Part shown: in pieces, positions 32,853-45,419 of the stretch
How the letters are laid out: each line of letters begins with the position of its first letter
Numbering within the stretch: position 1 is the stretch's first letter
Assembly (NCBI RefSeq): GCF_029867415.1
Contig: NW_026705219.1
Span: 953,501 to 1,017,500, forward strand
DNA: 64,000 nt
Source: Vicia villosa
Lineage: Eukaryota; Streptophyta; Magnoliopsida; Fabales; Fabaceae
Reading direction: 5' to 3'
The notes under the pieces: model-generated
What the model was told of the DNA's origin: nothing
Databases searched by the model: none
The model's input: only the letters and a program-made list of their open reading frames with translations
Program-made: the position numbers and the translations under genes

Positions 32853-33027
32853 AGAGTAAGTTATCAATACTTACTCCCCATCTTGACCATTAATTTTTCT
32901 CAATATAATGGTTGAAATTAATGAGTATTGATTTTCCCCTCTCCATATTTAATTACTCATTAATTTTAACCATTAGATTAAAAAAATTAATGGTCAATAT
33001 GTGGAGTAAGTGTTGATAACTTACTCT
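32853..33027. mobile_element. MITE-like inverted repeat
   Basis: Arms AGAGTAAGTTATCAATACTT and its near complement AAGTGTTGATAACTTACTCT sit at the two ends. Pairing continues inward through TTGACCATTAATTTTT for about 85 bases per arm, so nearly the whole 175 bp folds back. No clear target duplication, so the family is not assigned. Confidence 0.65.
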
Positions 33028-33038
33028 TTGAGTAAGAA

Positions 33039-34128
33039 CTAGTAAGATACCCGTGCTTCCGCACGGGTAAATTTATTTAATATTGTATAAAATTTAATTA
33101 GATACGTATAAATTAAAAATGAATGGTTTAATTATAAATGAAAAATGATCATATAAATTCAATTATATTAAATAATCATATAAAAAATACTATAAGATGG
33201 AGATAATAAAAATGAAATATTAACATTTAAAATAAAAATTATCTCTCAATTAATAGTAATTGTTGATTAAAATAAAATGGCTACTATGTTGATAATGACC
33301 CGTGAAATAAAAAAATTATTTGATGCGATATAAAATATATTTAAAAACAAATGTAAAATAAATAATAATCATGGAAATTTAATTGTATTAAATAATAATA
33401 AAAAATCGTGAGATGGAGAAAAAATAAAAAAATAAAGATATTATCTCTCAAATAAAGACAATGATTGATTAAAATAAAATAGACATTATGTTGATAGTGA
33501 CCCGTGAGATAATAAATAAATAGAGAAAAAAATTAAAATGAAAGTAAGAAAGTGTGAAAAAAAATGTGAGAGAAATTTTAAATTTAATTAAGATAGGAGA
33601 AAATGTGTAATGATCGATAAAAAAAATTAAATATTGAGTTGATAGTGACCCATGAAAAATTAAATATTTTAGGATATAATTAAATGATCGATTATTAATA
33701 TTTTTTTGTGATAATAGATAAATGTAGAAAAATTAAAATGAAAGTAAGAAAGTATAGAAAAATGAAATGTGAAAGAAATTTGAAATTTTTTAGTAAGATT
33801 AAATTTAAAAATAGATTATTAATATTTTTTGTGATAATAAATAAATTAAGAAAAATTAAAATGAAAGTAATAAAGTGTGGGAAAATGAAATGTAAAAGAA
33901 ATTTGAAATTATAAGTAAGAGAGAGAAGATGTGTGTTTGGGAGAAAAAAGTTGAATCATAAACATGCAATTGACACTTGACAAAAAAGTTGATTTTCATT
34001 GGAGATAGAAAAGTGGTTGGGTGATTTTGTTAGTTACTATTTTGTCCAATTTGTATTGTAATATTTTTTAGTGGGAAGAGTAATTTTGACAGTTTGGTCA
34101 ATTTCTTAGTAAATAGATAGATAGTAGA
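33039..34128 (-). mobile_element. Non-autonomous Helitron
   Basis: On the minus strand it begins TCTACTATCTATC after an A, and ends CTAG before a T, as expected for Helitrons, which insert between A and T without duplication. Seven bases before CTAG is the hairpin ACCCGTGC-GGAA-GCACGGGT (33049-33068). It is 1.09 kb, AT-rich, with several GATAGTGACCCGTGA-type internal repeats and no helicase. It would need a helper element. Confidence 0.8.
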
Positions 34129-34132
34129 TATT

Positions 34133-34602
<470 letters not shown>

Positions 34603-34604
<2 letters not shown>

Positions 34605-34963
34605 TTGAATATTTTTGTATGTTTTAAGTTGTTTTGTTGTTGTAGTAGTCCATCGTGTGTAAACTTCCTTATAATTTTTGTACACGTGTGTATTCTAGAT
34701 TAATACTTTTTGTAAATCAACTGTTTATTTTGAAGAATATATATGTGCATTCTAGCTAGTTAGTACGATGAAGTTACCCTTCACTGGTTAGAAAAAAATT
34801 GAAAATAGCGGCCTAAATGTGATGTTGAAAAAATATAAAAAATAGCGACCTAAATGTGGTCTGTGTGATGTTGGAAAAATATGAATAATTAGGTACCAAG
34901 AAAAATTACAGGAAATCTACCCCGATTCCGCTAAAAATCAGCCTAATTTTTTAGAAAGATAAT
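34603..34963. other. Unassigned stretch
   Basis: AT-rich. Holds a direct repeat of AATAGCGGCCTAAATGTG near 34804 and 34849, but no gene. Confidence 0.4.
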
Positions 34964-35293
34964 AAACATATTACATGGGACACGCCTTGCAACTGATGTA
35001 AAAACCTATATTTTACATCAGGCCAATAAGGCAACCGATGTTAAAACCCATATTTTACATTGGTCATTAAGGAAACTGATGTTAAAAATATAGTTATTCT
35101 AAAAAATAGAATTAACCTCTTATTTCACATAAGATATAACAGCCAACTGATGTGGTAGGTGTATTTTTCACATCGGACTGCTGACCGATGTAAAATTTCT
35201 TTGATTTACTACATCACTTGACTTTACATCGGACCCAGACCCGATGTAAAATATGTTTTTCGCCCGATGTAAAAAACCTTTCATGCACTAGTG
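34964..35293 (+). mobile_element. Second CACTA-type end (fragment)
   Basis: Ends TTTCATGCACTAGTG, the complement of CACTAGTGCATGAAA. The preceding 300 bases hold about ten units of ACATCGG or CCGATGTAAAA in both directions, the usual subterminal pattern. Its other end is not recognised here. Confidence 0.65.
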
Positions 35294-35407
35294 CTGCACC
35301 TAATGGATTTCCTTGGGACCCATAATACACATAATTGTTTCTACTTTATTTAGACCATGATTCCCTTCGCATATGGACCAAAGAGGTAAATATTGTATGT
35401 AACTATA

Positions 35408-35409
<2 letters not shown>

Positions 35410-35456
<47 letters not shown>
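35410..35456. repeat. TA microsatellite
   Basis: About 47 bases of TA repeat. Confidence 0.9.
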
Positions 35457-35462
<6 letters not shown>

Positions 35463-35504
35463 TTGAACATCTTTATTGATTACATACATAAATTAATTTT
35501 TGTA

Positions 35505-36650
35505 GTTCTATAAGCCAATAAAGTGTTTCAGTCATGTTAGGAAGATATCAAAGTTGATGCATCCCGATGTTGTATGGTTTTAGGATGTATTAGTTGCATT
35601 TATGCTAGAGGATGTTGCTAAAAATGGATTCAAATTCATCGACCATGAAGTGTCGTAAGCTTTTATTGAAAAATAAAGCTCAAAGACATCCTTCTTTCAT
35701 ATCCCCATTTATAAGATGAGCATCACTTTGGACAATGCATCTTTATTTCCGTATCTTCCAGTCAGAGGCCAACTATTGGATCACTCTTTGATTCAGATAT
35801 TTGAAGCACTAGATTTGATGGTTTAATACTTATGAGCCCACCATAGTGAGGTCGAGCTCGAGATTACATAAACACAAGGAACTCATACGCGATTTAAATA
35901 TTTGGAAACCATATAAAAGTACGATCTAACTGCAAGTGTTATCCATTCTATTAATAATGCACTCACCTATTATCACAAACAATGTGCATTGAGGATATAT
36001 TTCTTGTACTTGATTGAAACAACCATTTATGTGGATAAAGTGCAACATATATTGATGTTATATATTCATGATTATAATTAGGAAGGTTCATATTTGGTTT
36101 GCTTGTACTCCAAGTTGGATGAAACAAGTAAGTTCAAGACCAAACAGATGGAAAGAAACAATTGACTCTTTAAATAATATTAATGTGGCTTTTTATTTTT
36201 ATATAAATTATAAATAATAATATAATTACTAATATTTTATATGACCTAATTTAGTCTCGGGTCCTCCAACATTTTCCTTCTATCGTCCCGTGGAAAATTG
36301 TGGTCGATTACTATGAAGAGTTGCATCATGCTTGCCTCATTTCCCCACTTGGGGGCATACAAGATTTACAAGCATTCCATTGACTGTATTTTGACGGAAG
36401 ACATATGCTTCACTCCATATGGAGATCACCATCAGACACAACCCTTAGAGGATATTTGTACTCTAGGTGGATAGCATGTAAGTTTGGACATATATACCCC
36501 TATCTACTAGAGCATGTATTGAGGATTTTAGTTATTTGTAGATTATCTCTAGGGATACAACAACTGTTGTGCATCATACATTGTAGCAGAGAGATGTTGA
36601 TGCGATGCTTGATGGCTACCTTGAGCATTTGGTACAAGAGGATATTTTAA
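35505..36650 (+). pseudogene. Plant mobile domain (MAIN-like) pseudogene
   Basis: Decayed coding blocks with many stops. About 35719-35830 reads ITLDNASLFPYLPVRGQLLD, the conserved start of the plant mobile domain. About 35960-36130 reads YFLYLIETTIYVDK and further on YLVCLYSKLDE, the next conserved blocks. About 36410-36560 holds PLEDICTLGG and EHVLRILV-type remnants of the domain end. Such proteins are carried by transposons and also occur as host genes (MAIL1 and relatives). Decay is too great to tell which this was. Confidence 0.6.
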
Positions 36651-37289
36651 TGTGTGTCGACTAATATACAATGGACGAATGCATATGGTTAAATCTAATG
36701 ATATTACTAATTTTCACATTGGTCCATGTTGTAACTTTAAATTTGTAATGACTTTGCGTATTTTTTAGTTGTAAGTTATAACATAACTACGTTTTACAAA
36801 ATTTTTATTTTCCGAGTTTTATGATTGTCAAGTTTACGCCTAGAATATATGTACTTAAAATGTTATTATCATTGTAACAAATATTTTTTTTTACAAAATC
36901 ATTTAAGTTATCGTAAGAGATGCATTCAGAACTCTACTCCTAGACAAACCATTTTTTTATCTCGATATTCACTTTCCTAATGTTTTCTTTCGGACACACC
37001 CTTTTTTCCCCGTTAATATCCTCCAAAATCTTACTTATTAAATATCTCTTTTCATTTTTTATTAATTATCCTAAAGATTACTTTCGGACACACGTCTTAC
37101 GCCCTTCTTTGCTTATTTAATCACTTTCTAGAAGCTTACTTTCGGACAGACCTTTTTTATTTGTTATTCACATTTCAAAGGCTTTATTCTAAATTCACCC
37201 CTATATAATTTATAAAGTAAGTATATATAATTTTTAACAACCAATCAAATTTAACATAGTATATAATTATAACACATCAAGACTAGTGA
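36651..37289. other. Unassigned stretch with a degenerate repeat
   Basis: No gene. Three units spaced by about 105 and 75 bases share TTTCGGACACAC or TTTCGGACAGAC followed by a pyrimidine run (about 36990, 37082 and 37140). Confidence 0.45.
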
Positions 37290-37400
37290 AACCTTAAGGT
37301 GAGATAAATACACAAGAAGGGGGGAGGGGTGAATTGTATATCTGATAACTATTGCTTTTTTAGAACAACAACTTCATAATTGACAGAGCTGTAATTCTGG
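37290..37400 (-). repeat. Possible copia LTR end remnant
   Basis: CTTAAGGTGAGATAAATACA and a G-rich run before TGAATTGTAT resemble the ends of the solo LTRs at 48330 and 50020. Short and diverged, so tentative. Confidence 0.35.
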
Positions 37401-37811
37401 CTTGATGGATGAATAATGCAAATTGTATTGAAATTGAACATTAAAATAAAAGAAAATGAAATGACACGTATAAAATTTTGGGCCTAACATGTGTATAATT
37501 TTTTTTATAATGCTACGAGTATATAAAAAAATGAGTCTGATATGTGTATAATATTATTTATCTATGTGAGTATTAAAACAAATCGGGCCCTTAAAATCTT
37601 AGGCCCTATACCTCTGCACTCCTAACCTTATCCAGGGCCGACCCCGCTCTTACTTAATTCTTTCGCTCTCTCAACACAAATGTTTTAATAACCGAAATGG
37701 AGGTCGAACATACAAGACTTTTAGTTTAAGGTTTAATTGGTTCAACCGATTTAACCTTCCGCCAAACCATTTATTAAGAAATTAATGATATGAAGCTAAA
37801 TTTGATAGATA

Positions 37812-37814
37812 AGT
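37812..37814. repeat. Target duplication, left of CACTA-1
   Basis: AGT, repeated at 42795-42797. Confidence 0.85.
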
Positions 37815-37847
37815 CACTACAAGAAAGGTGGTCCCATGCGACATAAA

Positions 37848-38232
37848 TTAGCGACGTGGCAATCACGTGAGTAGTTGCGACGTGATTCTCACGTCACAAC
37901 CAACTTTTATATTAAAAAAAAATCAATCCAACGTTATAATCAGAGAATTCAGGGGTTGTTTTTTTAAAAAAACATTTGCGACATGGGTATCACGTAGCTA
38001 CTTAAAAGTAAAAAATAAAAAAATAAAAACTTTAACGTTGTAGTTGGAGGGAGGATTGAGATTTTTTGAATTTGAGTTGTGACGTTACTCCCACGTTGCA
38101 ACATTTTACTGGGAAAATAACTCTGCCACTTTTACAGATGTGGCAGAGTGTGTAATTATTATTATGACTGTTTGGTGGTAGCGACGTGCGTCCCACGTGG
38201 CAATGTTGCGACGTGAATACCACGTCGCTGAT
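37848..38232. repeat. CACTA-1 left subterminal repeats
   Basis: About seven units such as TTGCGACGTGATTCTCACGT and TGCGACGTGAATACCACGTC. Each has GCGACGTG, 4-6 variable bases, then CACGT(CGC). These are the expected binding sites of the transposase accessory protein. Confidence 0.8.
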
Positions 38233-38617
38233 TTCCTTATATATCAATTCAAAAAACCAAAACATTTATGTTTCAGATTAAGAACTTCTCATTTTCTTCT
38301 GCTTGTTTCATTCTCTCTTCTCCTTTGCAGCCCCTGTTCTTCCCCACCACCATTGTAAAGCTCTCTCAATTGCTCTCTCAAATACCAAATTAATTCAATC
38401 AATCTCTAATATTTCTCCTAAAAGGTAAATAAATTTATATTTTAAGAATATTTTTAAGAATATTAGTAGTATTGTTATTAAATAATATTTTTAAGAATAG
38501 TAAATATTAACTAGTATACGTCTAAGAATAATATTAAGTTGATTAATATTTCTAACTCAAAATGACAATAATTGTATAAATGTGCAGTATGAGTATTATC
38601 GGTATTATCGTAGTTGG

Positions 38618-40578
38618 ATGTACGATAGAACATTTTCAGGAAGAATGGGACTTAAACCCAATTTTATAGTAGGAGTTGAAGGGTTTATCAGTTGGGCGTT
38701 TGCTCAGGAATAATGTCGAAGCGAAGGAGGAGTTAGGTGTCCCTGTCTTAAATGTGAATGTAGACCAATAATTAGTGACCCACAGGAAGTAACATCTCAT
38801 TTGCATAGAAGGGGCTTCATTGCAAATTATTGGGTTTGGACGTTTAACGGTGAAGAACTGCCTAGTAACGTACCAGAGATTAGCAACGCGCATGCTTCAA
38901 GTAGTCAACCACCTATGGAATATGAGGAAAACTTTAATCTGATTGGTGACATGGTTGAGGATGCTTTTGGTGTGAACGTGACCTATGATCAACCTGAAGA
39001 TTTTGGTGGGGAAGAGTTGCCGAATGAGGAAGCGCATAAATTTTATCAGTTGTTGAATGAGATGAATACGATGTTGTTTGATGGATCGTCTGACTCAAAG
39101 TTATCAATGTGTGTGAGATTATTGGCCGCCAAGTCAAATTAGAAATTTCTTGATCAGTGTTTGGAATTCTTCGTAAAAATGATGTTGGACTCAACTGCAA
39201 TGAAAGACAACTTGCCTGCAACATTTTATGAAGCAAAGAAGTTGGTGTCGAAGTTGGGCTTAAGAGTAAGAAAGATTGATTGTTGCATTAATGGTTGTAT
39301 GTTGATTTATGACAATGAGTTTGGTACTCAAGATGGATTGTTGGAGGAATGTAAGTTTTGTATGAGTCCAAGATATAAAGTTTGTAGTAGAGCCGTTAAC
39401 ACTAATCAAGATCGTGTAGCAGTAAAGTCCATGTTTTATCTTCCGATAATACCAAGGTTAAAAAGAATGTTTGCTTCAATGCACAATGCAAGTCAAATGA
39501 CATGGCATCATACAAATAAAACAAGTCCAGGCACTATGCGGCATCCATCTGATGGCGAGGCATGGAAGCACTTTGATCGAATACATCCTGATTTTGCCGT
39601 AGAACCTAGAAATGTCCGGCTTGGATTATGCTCAGATGGTTTTACTCCTTATGTTCAAGCGTTGAGAAGTATGTATTCTTGTTGGCCAGTTATTGTAACC
39701 CCTTACAACCTCCCTCCTGAGATGTGCATGACAAAACCATGCATGTTTTTGACGTGCGTCATTCCAGGACCTTCGAGTCCAAAAGCAGGAATTGATGTGT
39801 ATTTACAACCTTTCATTGATGATTTGAAGAGATTGTGGATTGGAGAATGGATTTATGATGTATCACGTAAACAAAACTTTACAATGCGAGCTTCTTTGAT
39901 GTGGACCATCAACGAATTTCCAGCATATGGCATGTTGTCTGGTTGGGATACGCATGGCAAAATGGGTTGTCCGCATTGCATAGGACACAACAAAGGGTTC
40001 ACGTTGGATAAAGGTGGGAAAAGCTCGTGGTTTGACTGTCACCGCAGATTCCTACCACGAAATCACTCCTATAGAAGAAACATGACAAACTTTAAAAAAG
40101 ATGTACGAGTGAAATATTTGCCTCCGCCTGGATGCCATCATGGGCTATATGGGAACAAGTTAGTGAGCTACCGAAATTTACAGATATTGGCAAAGCATGC
40201 CGAATTGAAGGATACGGAGTCACGCACAATTGGACAAAAAGAAGTATATTTTGGACGATCTCCCCGTCCGACACAGGCTGGACGATCTCCTAGTCCACGT
40301 CCGACACAGGCTGGACGATCTCCTAGTCCACATCCGACACAGGCTGGACGATCTCCCCATCCACGCCCCACACAGGCTGGAGGCTCACATACCCCATATC
40401 CCACACAGGCTGGAGGCTCACGCACCCCACATCCCACACATGTACCGGCACGTGAGGTTGATGAGGAAGTTGATGAGGTAGTTGATGAGATAGATGGAGC
40501 TGATCTTCGTGGGAGGGATGATCCCGATGAGATTCATGTCGTTGACGGTAGATTTTGGATTTGGCCCGAAGGAAGCAA
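38618..40578 (+). pseudogene. CACTA-1 TNPD-like transposase, broken
   Basis: One frame from the ATG at 38618 with in-frame stops TAA (38711-38713) and TAG (39140-39142). The N-terminal part (to about 38850) matches the transposase-associated domain, with MYDRTFSGRMG, RCPCLKCEC and a following HL...GF pattern. 39470-40100 matches the TNP2/Transposase_21 catalytic region, with NVRLGLCSDGFTP, KPCMFLTCVIPGPSSPK, PAYGMLSGW and GKMGCPHCIGH. At about 40130-40160 the reading shifts; the alternative frame keeps LPKFTDIGKACRIEGYG and NWTKRSIFW. The rest of TNPD is then missing: the frame runs into a Pro-rich minisatellite and an acidic region ending WIWPEGS at a splice donor (40579). It looks like a deletion fusing TNPD to the second CACTA gene. 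Confidence 0.82.
40253..40444 (+). repeat. 33-bp minisatellite encoding a Pro-rich repeat
   Basis: Six units, one of 27 and five of 33 bases, each ending CACACAGGCT or close to it. It encodes 11-residue RSPxPRPTQAG-type repeats. Confidence 0.85.
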
Positions 40579-40668
40579 GTAAGTTTCCTATTTAAAAAGT
40601 TTTATAGTATGTATACATTTTCATCTTTTGTATAAATTTATATTTAACATTTTCATTTTTTGTTTTAG

Positions 40669-42209
40669 TTTTGCGCCGAGTCGGACTGCTGCTAGGATTG
40701 TAAATTATATAATTCAGCAGATGTATAAATCATATTTTAAGAGCTATGGAGATGTTAAAAATAAATATGAATTGTTTAAAATGTTTAAGGTATTGTTATT
40801 TATTGTTATCTATTTAAGTTGTGCATTTAATTTATTTTTTTAGTTATTGTTATTTAAATGAAATTCTCATTATAATTACTTAACTTTTTATTTTAATGTC
40901 ATACAACTTTGCAGGTGAAATGTGTGTGGGATCCGTTGAATAAAAAAATGGTTAAAAAAGTTTTCAATACCAGATGCTCTAAAAGAATGTCTGATATGCT
41001 GCGGCGAGTTAGGGAGAATTATGAGCTTAACAGCATCCGTCCTAGCTGGATAGGCGAGGAGGTTTTTCAGGAGCTTGTTACATATTGGAAGACTCCAGAA
41101 TTCCTGGCTAAATCAGAAATTTTTAAGAAGATGAGGGCATCTGAAAAGGGGGGTTGTGTAAATACAGTTGGAAGTATTAGTACCTCGGAGCATGCCCGAC
41201 GATTGGTAAAAATTTTAAAATTTTTAAGTAACATGTTTATTCATAATATATTTTACTAATTATTTTTAATTTTATTAGTTAGGCTAAGGAGTTGGGGAGA
41301 AAACCATTGATGCATGAGTTGCTTTCTAGGACCCGGACAAGGAGATCGGGATGTTTTATCGACGAGCGCACGAGATTGTATCTTGTAAGTAATGAAATTT
41401 ATGTTGTTTATTTTTTTTATTTTAATAAAAAATTTGTGATGTTATTTTCACGTGGCAACCTATAAATTGTGGCGTGAATGTGGCAATTGATAAATTGCCA
41501 CGTAAAAATCACGTCGCAAATCATAAGTTGTGGCGTGAAAATCACGTGGCAACTTTTTAATATATTTTAATTTATTATAGTATGTACATATTTATTTAGT
41601 ATAATTAAATATGCATGTAAATATTTAACTTAAATTTTTTTATTGAATATGTGTGCAAGATGATTATAATAAATTGCTTGCAATTTTTCTGGAAAATAAT
41701 CCTCAATACATGCCAGCAGAGGGGAAGCCGCTTAACGCTGATGTTGATCACTATATTTGGAATAGGTTATTAAAGAAAAAGGGCCTAATGGTTGCTTTTT
41801 TGGGGCTGGAAATTTGGCGTCCAGCTAAAGAGCTGGTGATCGCAATATGTTTCAAAGAATTATAGATGGAGAGGGTGGATCGCGTCAACCAAATCTGACA
41901 CACGAACAAGCTGAAACAGTAAGGAAATTGGCGTTAAGTGAGGCGAGACGCGAAAATGGGGCCCTGAGGCAGCAACAAGAGCAGCAGATGGAGATGATGC
42001 GGAAGACGCAATCTGATATAGAGCAACAACATGCGCGGCAGATAGAGGGCATTCTGAAGAGGCAATCTGAGATGGAGGAGCAGATGAGACGATTTATGCA
42101 AGGTGGTAGAAATTCTCGTAATGTTCCTGATCCAGAGCCGGAGGATGACGGAGTGGATGATGATTTTAATCCTGATAATTATTTTCCGAATGATGATGAT
42201 GCCTCATAA
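40669..42209 (+). pseudogene. CACTA-1 Transposase_24-like gene, 3' exons
   Basis: Exon-like blocks: 40669-40789 (RTAARIVNYIIQQMYKSY), 40915-41205 (RPSWIGEEVFQELVTYWKT and GSISTSEHARRL), 41283-41384 (ELGRKPLMHELLSRTRTRR), about 41652-41865 and 41847-42209 (a Gln/Arg/Met-rich coiled coil, then an acidic C-terminus). The first blocks join in phase with GT and AG borders from 40578 onward. The fourth block has a weak acceptor, a stop and a frame change near 41800-41850. The order matches the plant Transposase_24 (En/Spm) family, as does the gene at 57997-60444. Confidence 0.75.
41430..41560. repeat. Subterminal-type motifs inside a CACTA-1 intron
   Basis: CACGTGGCAAC, GTGGCGTGAA, TTGCCACGTAAAAATCACGT and further copies, the same word as in the element ends, clustered in the intron 41385-41651. 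Confidence 0.75.
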
Positions 42210-42529
42210 AAACATTTTGTATTTCATTTGTTTTTAAATTTATATTTATGCAACTTATTTTACATTTTAATTCATTAAAATATTAGTTTTAAATTTTTAG
42301 TTTTATTTAATTGAATTTATTATATAAAATTTATTATATGAATTTATTTTATAAAATGTTATTATATAAATTTTATTATATAAATTTTATTATATAAATT
42401 TTATTTTATAAATTTTATTATATAAATTTTATTATATATAAATTTTATTATATTAATTAATTAATTTCTTATATATAAATACAATTATACCTGCGTCTGT
42501 ATTTAATTTTAAAAATAAAAAACATTAAA

Positions 42530-42785
42530 GGTTGCGACGTGAAACCAACGTCGCTAATAAAGTCAATTTCTCAGTCTGCCACATCTGCTCTGCGTGCAGG
42601 GACATGTTCTCCATATAAATTAATTGCGACGTGGGAATCACGTCGTAACCTTCTGACGTGTTTTCCACGTCGCTATTACTTTGCCACACGTGCTCCTGCG
42701 ACATAGGGGCCCACGTCGCTATATTTTGATTGTGACGTAATTTTCAGTTTGCGACGTGGCTTCCACGTCGCTGTAGAGCGTATTT
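42530..42785. repeat. CACTA-1 right subterminal repeats
   Basis: About six units, for example TTGCGACGTGAAACCAACGT, TTGCGACGTGGGAATCACGT and TTGCGACGTGGCTTCCACGT, ending ten bases before the terminal TTTTTTGTAGTG. Confidence 0.8.
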
Positions 42786-42797
42786 TTTGTAGTGAGT

Positions 42798-44669
42798 CAT
42801 ACATAATCATATTTTCACAACTTAACAAAATAAATATTTTAAAAATTCATTGCACATTTAGTACAATCAGGTCAATTATAAATATAATAACATAATATAA
42901 TATCACACTTATTTCCAACTTTATTAAAAAATAATTTGTATAACTTAAATAATTACAATAAACTTAAACAAAACAATTAACACCAAAAACAAAATAACAA
43001 AACATATTATTTAAATAAAATTTAAATAATTTAGAATACATAAATTAAATAGGATACAATACCAAGAATAAGCAAGCATTATACTTAATTCATGAAAAAA
43101 TCAATTTAAAATTAAAGAAAAAAAGAGTGGCTAAAATAAAATATGAACATAGACCCTAAGGTAAACTACAATGATTAATATTGAATTGAACGACGTGAAC
43201 ATGTTTGAAAGAGACTACATGATAATTATTGAGTGTAGCCAAAAGAAACAAAACTTTAATAAAATGAAAATTATTGAGTGTAGCCGAAAGAAACAAAACT
43301 TTAATAAAATGATATAATTTAAAAATTTGTTTGAATCTTATAAAAACAATAATTTCTTTTGTTTTTAATGGAAAATGTTTTAATTAATGCTGACATATAT
43401 TTTTTTAAAGTTTTTTAATAAAGAAATACTAAAGTTGGCCAGTGACATGTATTTCTTTAAACTAGGAGGTTTCACAAAATTGACTTCAATTCTTTGACTC
43501 GAACAATTTTGAACGGTTCAATTTAATTTTTTTGTTTGTTTTAGGTTTTGATCCACACATGATTTTATAAAACTGACCAGACTAGATTCCCACTACTTCA
43601 CGGTCCAATCGATCAAATCGACCGAGTCGGTCCCGTTTTTAAAATATTGTTCAACATTAAAATAATATTAAGTGTATATAAATGTTTCTAAGAAGAGATT
43701 AAGTAAGAGAGAAGAGCATAAAATCAATTTTTTGTTTTATAGAAGTGAACACAACTCGCCTTTTATATAGAAAACAAATATGGCAAAAAGGGAAATAAAA
43801 ATTGGCCAAATCCACTCACTAATTGATAAGTCCGCGGAGCTAATTGATCTCACGCAGCTTTTTAAGAAATAATACAAACATGTTCGAAGCCTAATTAATT
43901 AAAAGGGTTTCTAATAAGTTAGGGGCGAGTTCACTCCATAATTGATTAGACACGCGTTTCAATTGATAAGAGAGAGAATTTTCACTTCATAATTGATTAA
44001 CTTTATGCTTGAATAGAGTTTAAGAACATTTTAAAATCAAACAATTTTAGTAAAACATTTTGAGTGTATGTGCATTACATTAATACTTTGAAAGATACAT
44101 ACATTTATTATACACTAATAATCTAAAAAAAAAAATATAAATTAAGACACTCGATCCGAGACGAACTTTTAAAGACTTCAATTTCTTTTGATGTTTTATT
44201 TTGAATTTCTTTACACCAAGTATCAGATCCTTTTAACTTTTATTTTTAATTTATTTCAATCTTTTTTCTTTTAGATGATGCTTATATTTAACTTATTTTT
44301 TTTGTCCCAATCAAAACCACAGTCAAAGGTGTGTATATTATAATGAATGATATATTGTTAAATCAACTTCCCACAAGTTCAAACTGTGATCTTCTGCATA
44401 AATTAACCAAGTCAAATCCAAGACCCAAATTATCAATATTCAAATAAATGTGCTGTTCAAAAGTCAACAACCGTGATCTCCTCTAATTGATTATTCCAAG
44501 CGGTGTCTACTTAAATGCTAACAAGATGACAAACTATAAAAAAAGTCTGAATCTTACTGTATGAATAGACTTTAAGACTATGAATATCTGAATGCTAAAA
44601 TATTTCGGTTGTATGATTTTGAGACATTTCAAAAAATATTTCTTTTATCGGCAATCTACTTTTAAAATT
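42798..44669. other. AT-rich stretch without recognised genes
   Basis: I find no coding signal. It holds a 45-bp tandem duplication (43224-43311) and a region 43780-44010 with repeated AATTGATTA/AATTGATAAG words that may belong to a decayed LTR. Confidence 0.45.
43224..43311. repeat. 45-bp tandem duplication
   Basis: Two copies of a unit starting AATTATTGAGTGTAGCC, one base different in the GCCRAAAG part. Confidence 0.85.
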
Positions 44670-45377
44670 ATATCATGGTTTCACTCTTAAATGAGAGAGT
44701 CTCGCCAGTTGTTATAAAAAAGTTTTTATTTGAATTATTTTATTTAGGTCAAATTCAATTGACATATATCTAAAAGAATTTATTAATTCTTAAAACACAA
44801 TAAATAAGTAACTTAATAAGACACAAGTTTTTTTCAGTTGTTTAATTTGGGTAAACTCAATTCACATAAATTTAAAATTAAAAGGTTTTATTTTTAATTC
44901 TTAAAACAACATAAGAAATAAGTAACCTAACAAAGGTACAAGTGATAGATGAATGTAACAAATTTTATCATTTTTAATTACAAATTCAGTATGTTATTTC
45001 TATTACTTAGTTTTATTTATATTTTTTTAACTTTCTTTAAAATTGTTTTGGTATACCCACATTTTATGGAGGAATTGTTTATAGTGTATTTTCTATCTTT
45101 TTTATTGATGAAGATTATTATTCTCTAGTGTTATTATGAAAACTTTTTCATTATTGATATAGTAGAAGGTTTTATTGGATCAGGTCCTATGTTTTTATTC
45201 TCTCACTTTGGAGAAAGTTTTTCACATTAAAAATTTGGTGTTCTCGCTATTTTATTTTTTGTTATTATTATTATTGTGCTCTAGAATTGATTCTGCTGAT
45301 TGTCTATTTAAATTGCACGAGTTTGGAAAAGTATTAAGCTGGACAAATATTTCGATTATTTGATTTTTTCCAATAAA
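44670..45377 (+). repeat. 5' LTR of the copia element (approximate)
   Basis: Matches 51560-51780 imperfectly (AGTTTTTATTTGAATT, TGATAGATGA and neighbours). It holds an internal duplication of about 110 bases. The start is uncertain by some tens of bases. Confidence 0.6.
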
Positions 45378-45378
45378 G

Positions 45379-45396
45379 TGGTGTCGAGAACTCTGG
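45379..45396 (+). other. Copia primer binding site
   Basis: TGGTGTCGAGAACTCTGG, a drifted form of the initiator-Met site TGGTATCAGAGC. Confidence 0.6.
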
Positions 45397-45419
45397 TTGA
45401 CTTATTTTGTGCATTTTAG

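Larger units (their letters stand above)
37815..42794 (+). mobile_element. CACTA-1 transposon, complete ends
   Basis: 4980 bp. Starts CACTACAAGAAAGG and ends TTTTTTGTAGTG, with AGT on both sides, the 3-bp duplication typical of CACTA elements. Both ends carry dense GCGACGTG/CACGTCGC subterminal palindromes. The coding part, TNPD-like then Transposase_24-like, is broken by stops and frameshifts, so the element is not autonomous, though its ends could still be mobilised by a helper. Confidence 0.9.

Noticed and set aside
38801..39142. A separate 113-residue gene
   Set aside because: Same frame as the blocks before and after it, bounded by in-frame stops: part of the broken TNPD-like gene.
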